A DNA stretch of 16,970 nucleotides from JABMRP01 sp964444795 (lineage in GTDB: Bacteria; Planctomycetota; Planctomycetia; Pirellulales; Thermoguttaceae): positions 1-16,970 of the forward strand of contig CAYUIQ010000197.1 of NCBI GenBank assembly GCA_964444795.1. Direction: 5' to 3'. Within the stretch, counting starts at the first letter, position 1; every line of letters starts with the position of its first letter. The position numbers and the translations under genes were made by a program. Shown here one piece after another: positions 15,601-16,970 of this stretch. The notes beneath the pieces are model-generated. The model did no database searches. It saw only the letters and a list, made by a program, of their open reading frames with translations, and was not told the origin of the DNA.

Positions 15601-16482
15601 GAACATGATCCAGTCGTGGGCCGCCATGATCCAAGACCCGCCGGGGTAGTGGGCCTTGTAGCCGAGCCCGATTTCGTGAAACAGAAGCGCTCCGGTCTTG
15701 GCATCGAAAATCGCCGGAGCGGCCCGTCCCGCCGCCACGTACAGGGTATCCTTGTAGAACGCCAGGTATCCCTGGGGGCTCACTCCGCCATAGCCGCTGC
15801 CGTGAGGCAGAAGCATCCAGCGATGCCCGGTCGTGTCATTCTCCCAGATAACTTCACCGGTGTCCGCGTCGAGGCAATAGACGATCACGCCGTCGACCGA
15901 CCACATGCCGGCGGTGGTATAGAGTTTGCCGTCCTCGACAAGAACTCCCGACCGGCATGGCCATTTGGAGACCATCTGCTCATTGCCTATGCAGCGCTCG
16001 GCAGCGGGTGCGAGACGCTTCTTCCACATGAGTGAACCGTCGGACGCTTTTAGGCAATAGAGGTAGCCGTCATCGGAGACGGTGAACAGCCTGTCTTTGT
16101 ACAACACGGGGGCGAACCGTACCGGGCCCTCCGTGTAGAATGTCCACCGTTCCTCGCCGCCGCCCAAGTCCAGCGCGCGGACCGTATGGTCCGCCGATGA
16201 GCCGAAGTAGACCATCCCGGCGCCAATCGTAACCTGGTCGGAATAGTCGAAATCGATGAGCTGAAGTTCGCCGAACGGCTCTGGCCACGCGTTTCTCGGT
16301 GCGTGGCGCTCTTGGTAGGTCCACAGCAGAACCGGTTGTGTCGGCACGACCGCATCGGTGTAGCCCGATCGCCGGTTGTTGCCGAGATACTCCGTGGCCG
16401 GCAAGCTGTCGGCCAGTGTCATGCCCAGAAGTAGGGCGACGGCAGTCACGGATCTTGTTTGCACGGTCATGTCTGGGCTCAT
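12604..16482 (-). CDS. Giant exported PQQ-type beta-propeller protein with methyltransferase-like insert and malectin-like C-terminus
   Basis: A 1292-residue protein with a likely signal peptide (SVTAVALLLGMTLADSLPA, about 11-29). PQQ-like blades recur as YCLKASDGSLMW (142-153), YCLDADTGEVIW (202-213), TLLDVKNGGRLW (417-428), IGVDAYTGREMW (702-713), FAYDKATGEKAW (837-848) and AAFDAANGDRLW (944-955). Residues about 470-635 interrupt the propeller with a Rossmann-like unit: CLMLGAGDGSLLLDLL (497-512) resembles SAM-methyltransferase motif I, and VYCLEPD (519-525) its acidic strand. Residues 1072-1088 carry ATCTCSFNYKTSLALIP, a Cys-x-Cys element. The last 160 residues are malectin-like (AVLHLMEPEQVRQGERIFDV, then VLSRLDIVGE and PPLLCGAEV). 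Blades and malectin suggest glycan binding or cell-surface assembly; true PQQ binding is not shown. The ATG at 16482 (or 16470) has no strong Shine-Dalgarno site. Confidence 0.85.
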   Translation of the reverse strand: MSPDMTVQTRSVTAVALLLGMTLADSLPATEYLGNNRRSGYTDAVVPTQPVLLWTYQERHAPRNAWPEPFGELQLIDFDYSDQVTIGAGMVYFGSSADHTVRALDLGGGEERWTFYTEGPVRFAPVLYKDRLFTVSDDGYLYCLKASDGSLMWKKRLAPAAERCIGNEQMVSKWPCRSGVLVEDGKLYTTAGMWSVDGVIVYCLDADTGEVIWENDTTGHRWMLLPHGSGYGGVSPQGYLAFYKDTLYVAAGRAAPAIFDAKTGALLFHEIGLGYKAHYPGGSWIMAAHDWIMFKRQHNYRDADVKDTEYQIGGNAEGIILYNYRTGNPEIALVGGRVIAAAVEEDLVMGGAGSVIRINADQLRDAYKAHPEGKGQKGGPKYYDPTSLAKWSTDIGRVYTLMIVGDTIVAGGKGTVTLLDVKNGGRLWQRKVEGAVRGLSVSENTFIATTTSGNVYCFGKGQFDSGKTVSHGRSFPAVSQQMSAKVIAEIGITEGYCLMLGAGDGSLLLDLLTQTELTVYCLEPDAAKRTRMRTLLDEAGMLGVRSQLHDGSFDQITYAPYCGNCIVWGDRLGSPADKVDFKGLYRSLRPWGGVAYEFGERSAAPASKSRLIACGVPEKEISIGSFGTIVRRGPLPGAGEWTRAHANPGNTFSSGDDVVRPPLGILWWGGVGPDRIVSRHWRAPVPLFSKGLMFIQGQHDVIGVDAYTGREMWNRHIEDVGRFPPAFRGGNIITDGDRVYCVKGLTCYALDAKTGKSVRQYVHKLTPAQEEATRKLIPLHGVLTSKTKSGKHSLKAPSVVWEFLGMADNRIVGTLGFDAANLKHNGMAIPHQSRHIFAYDKATGEKAWEVTLDDTVMPTAIVSDDQQLYYIDRTDQWTCQGMKRRGNYEDFQSKLVAVRLSDGATAWTREGLAPEVKALLLKDGILVATANFSDVAEDATSGLAAFDAANGDRLWICERVRATSRRGGPVRHVFIVGDTIYTPQAFDLKTGEPKFVAKHPLTGNPAQFQLSGQNFCGSMSAGNHILAYRSTALGYTSLTENSPCYWLHEKRTSCWISLLPAGGMLLAPEGAATCTCSFNYKTSLALIPVQRHESWGIYRQGPEMGQGIGSAWKGAEKIVGSPADFRALRINFNAPGDHYDETTGASFLAWPQVTRSGKGFLVLPVQGTDDVSGFRFNSDFTPVTGTERPWIYVSGLTGDIKLKIMGTLEKKYGAVLHLMEPEQVRQGERIFDVLINGKKVLSRLDIVGETGTPCRALAKEVSGIAPCTAIELALELVSGKPPLLCGAEVIAE

Positions 16483-16970
16483 CAAGCTATTCTCGTCGGT
16501 TCATGCGCTGCTTTCGTTCGTCTGTGTCATTCGTGCGCATGTCGATGCAGCACGCGCCTCGCGACTGCATCCCCAGAACCAATCCACCCGGGCAGATGCA
16601 GGTTCATTATAGCACGGGGGCAGCCTTGTCGTTGGACATCGTTACCGGTTACGAAAGATGGGACGATGCCAAGGATCGCCAAGAACACGAGAAACAGGAC
16701 CAGCCTTCTCCCAATCTGGCCATCTTGGCCTCGCGGGCCATGGGGACCACCAAGGGGACGATCCTGGTGAGCGACGTGTTGTTCCACCCCGGTAGCCGCA
16801 CGACTACCTCCGTCGAAAAGACGATTCATCTCGACGAGATGCTTCGCGAGGGAGAACTCGACTGGCCCAGCACTATCTTCCTCGCTTGACTTCCGCTTGC
16901 GTCGTCTCGCTTTCAGCTTTGCCTCAAGGGCCCATCCGCACCACCCTCGATGCTTTCCGAGGTGGACAAC
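16483..16970. other. Leader of the propeller gene and unresolved right edge
   Basis: Bases 16483-16615 look like the untranslated leader of the large minus-strand gene. Beyond it both strands are open. A plus-strand frame (in-frame TTG at 16626, stop at 16889) gives about 87 residues with balanced composition, ending ELDWPSTIFLA. A minus-strand frame runs from the window edge to 16527 with a hydrophobic segment (LVLFLVFLAILGIVPSFV). Neither has a recognisable product and they overlap, so at most one is real. No choice is made here. Confidence 0.4.
16606..16614 (-). promoter_or_regulatory. Extended -10 promoter candidate for the propeller gene
   Basis: On the minus strand the sequence is TGCTATAAT, a perfect -10 hexamer (16606-16611) with the upstream TGn extension. 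No good -35 is seen at 17-18 bases, which extended -10 promoters often lack. It lies about 125 bases before the ATG at 16482. Confidence 0.5.

Noticed and set aside
1..16970. tRNA or rRNA genes, CRISPR arrays, insertion sequences
   Set aside because: No cloverleaf with a T-arm signature, no regularly spaced repeats, no transposase or integrase motif and no terminal inverted repeats were seen by eye on either strand.

Overview
The window looks like chromosomal DNA from a planctomycete, most likely in or near the Pirellulaceae, though this is inferred from gene content only. The indicators are an exported S1-type sulfatase, a very large exported PQQ-type beta-propeller protein with a C-terminal malectin-like domain, a sialate-O-acetylesterase-like protein with Ig-like domains, a kinase/regulator pair and a divergent RNase HII-like protein. 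The DNA is GC-rich, Shine-Dalgarno sites are clear, and nearly every strand is coding.

Layout from left to right. (1) Bases 1-1349, plus strand: the 3' end of a sensor histidine kinase, then an OmpR-type response regulator. (2) Bases 1422-6075, minus strand: a probable three-gene unit read HAD phosphatase, GH81 beta-1,3-glucanase, sulfatase. The glucanase and sulfatase carry export signals. (3) Bases 6076-6227: a divergent intergenic region with a perfect 9-bp inverted repeat and a promoter candidate. (4) Bases 6228-7852, plus strand: a short-chain dehydrogenase and an exported HEXXH putative metallopeptidase, closely spaced. (5) Bases 7865-8878, minus strand: an enlarged RNase HII-like protein, convergent with the previous pair across 12 bases. 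(6) About 8.9-9.75 kb: no convincing gene. (7) Bases 9751-16482, minus strand, read right to left: a 1292-residue PQQ-propeller / methyltransferase-like / malectin protein, an internal scrap of an arylsulfatase gene, an intact SASA-family esterase, and the 5' end of a GH29 alpha-L-fucosidase gene cut off after about 77 codons. (8) Bases 16483-16970: the leader of the large gene and an unresolved edge.

The two polysaccharide regions seem to have different histories. The left one is compact and intact: a secreted glucanase, a secreted desulfating enzyme and a cytoplasmic phosphatase, perhaps for a beta-1,3-glucan-containing and partly sulfated glycan. The right one reads as a decaying locus: fucosidase, sulfatase and esterase together fit a sulfated, acetylated fucose-rich polysaccharide, but the first two are fragments. 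Lines counted by hand suggest lower GC right of about 9 kb (about 55%) than left (about 63%), which fits separate acquisition. The points most worth a second look are the methyltransferase-like domain inside an exported propeller protein, the RNase HII-like protein with its insertion, and the paired gene remnants.
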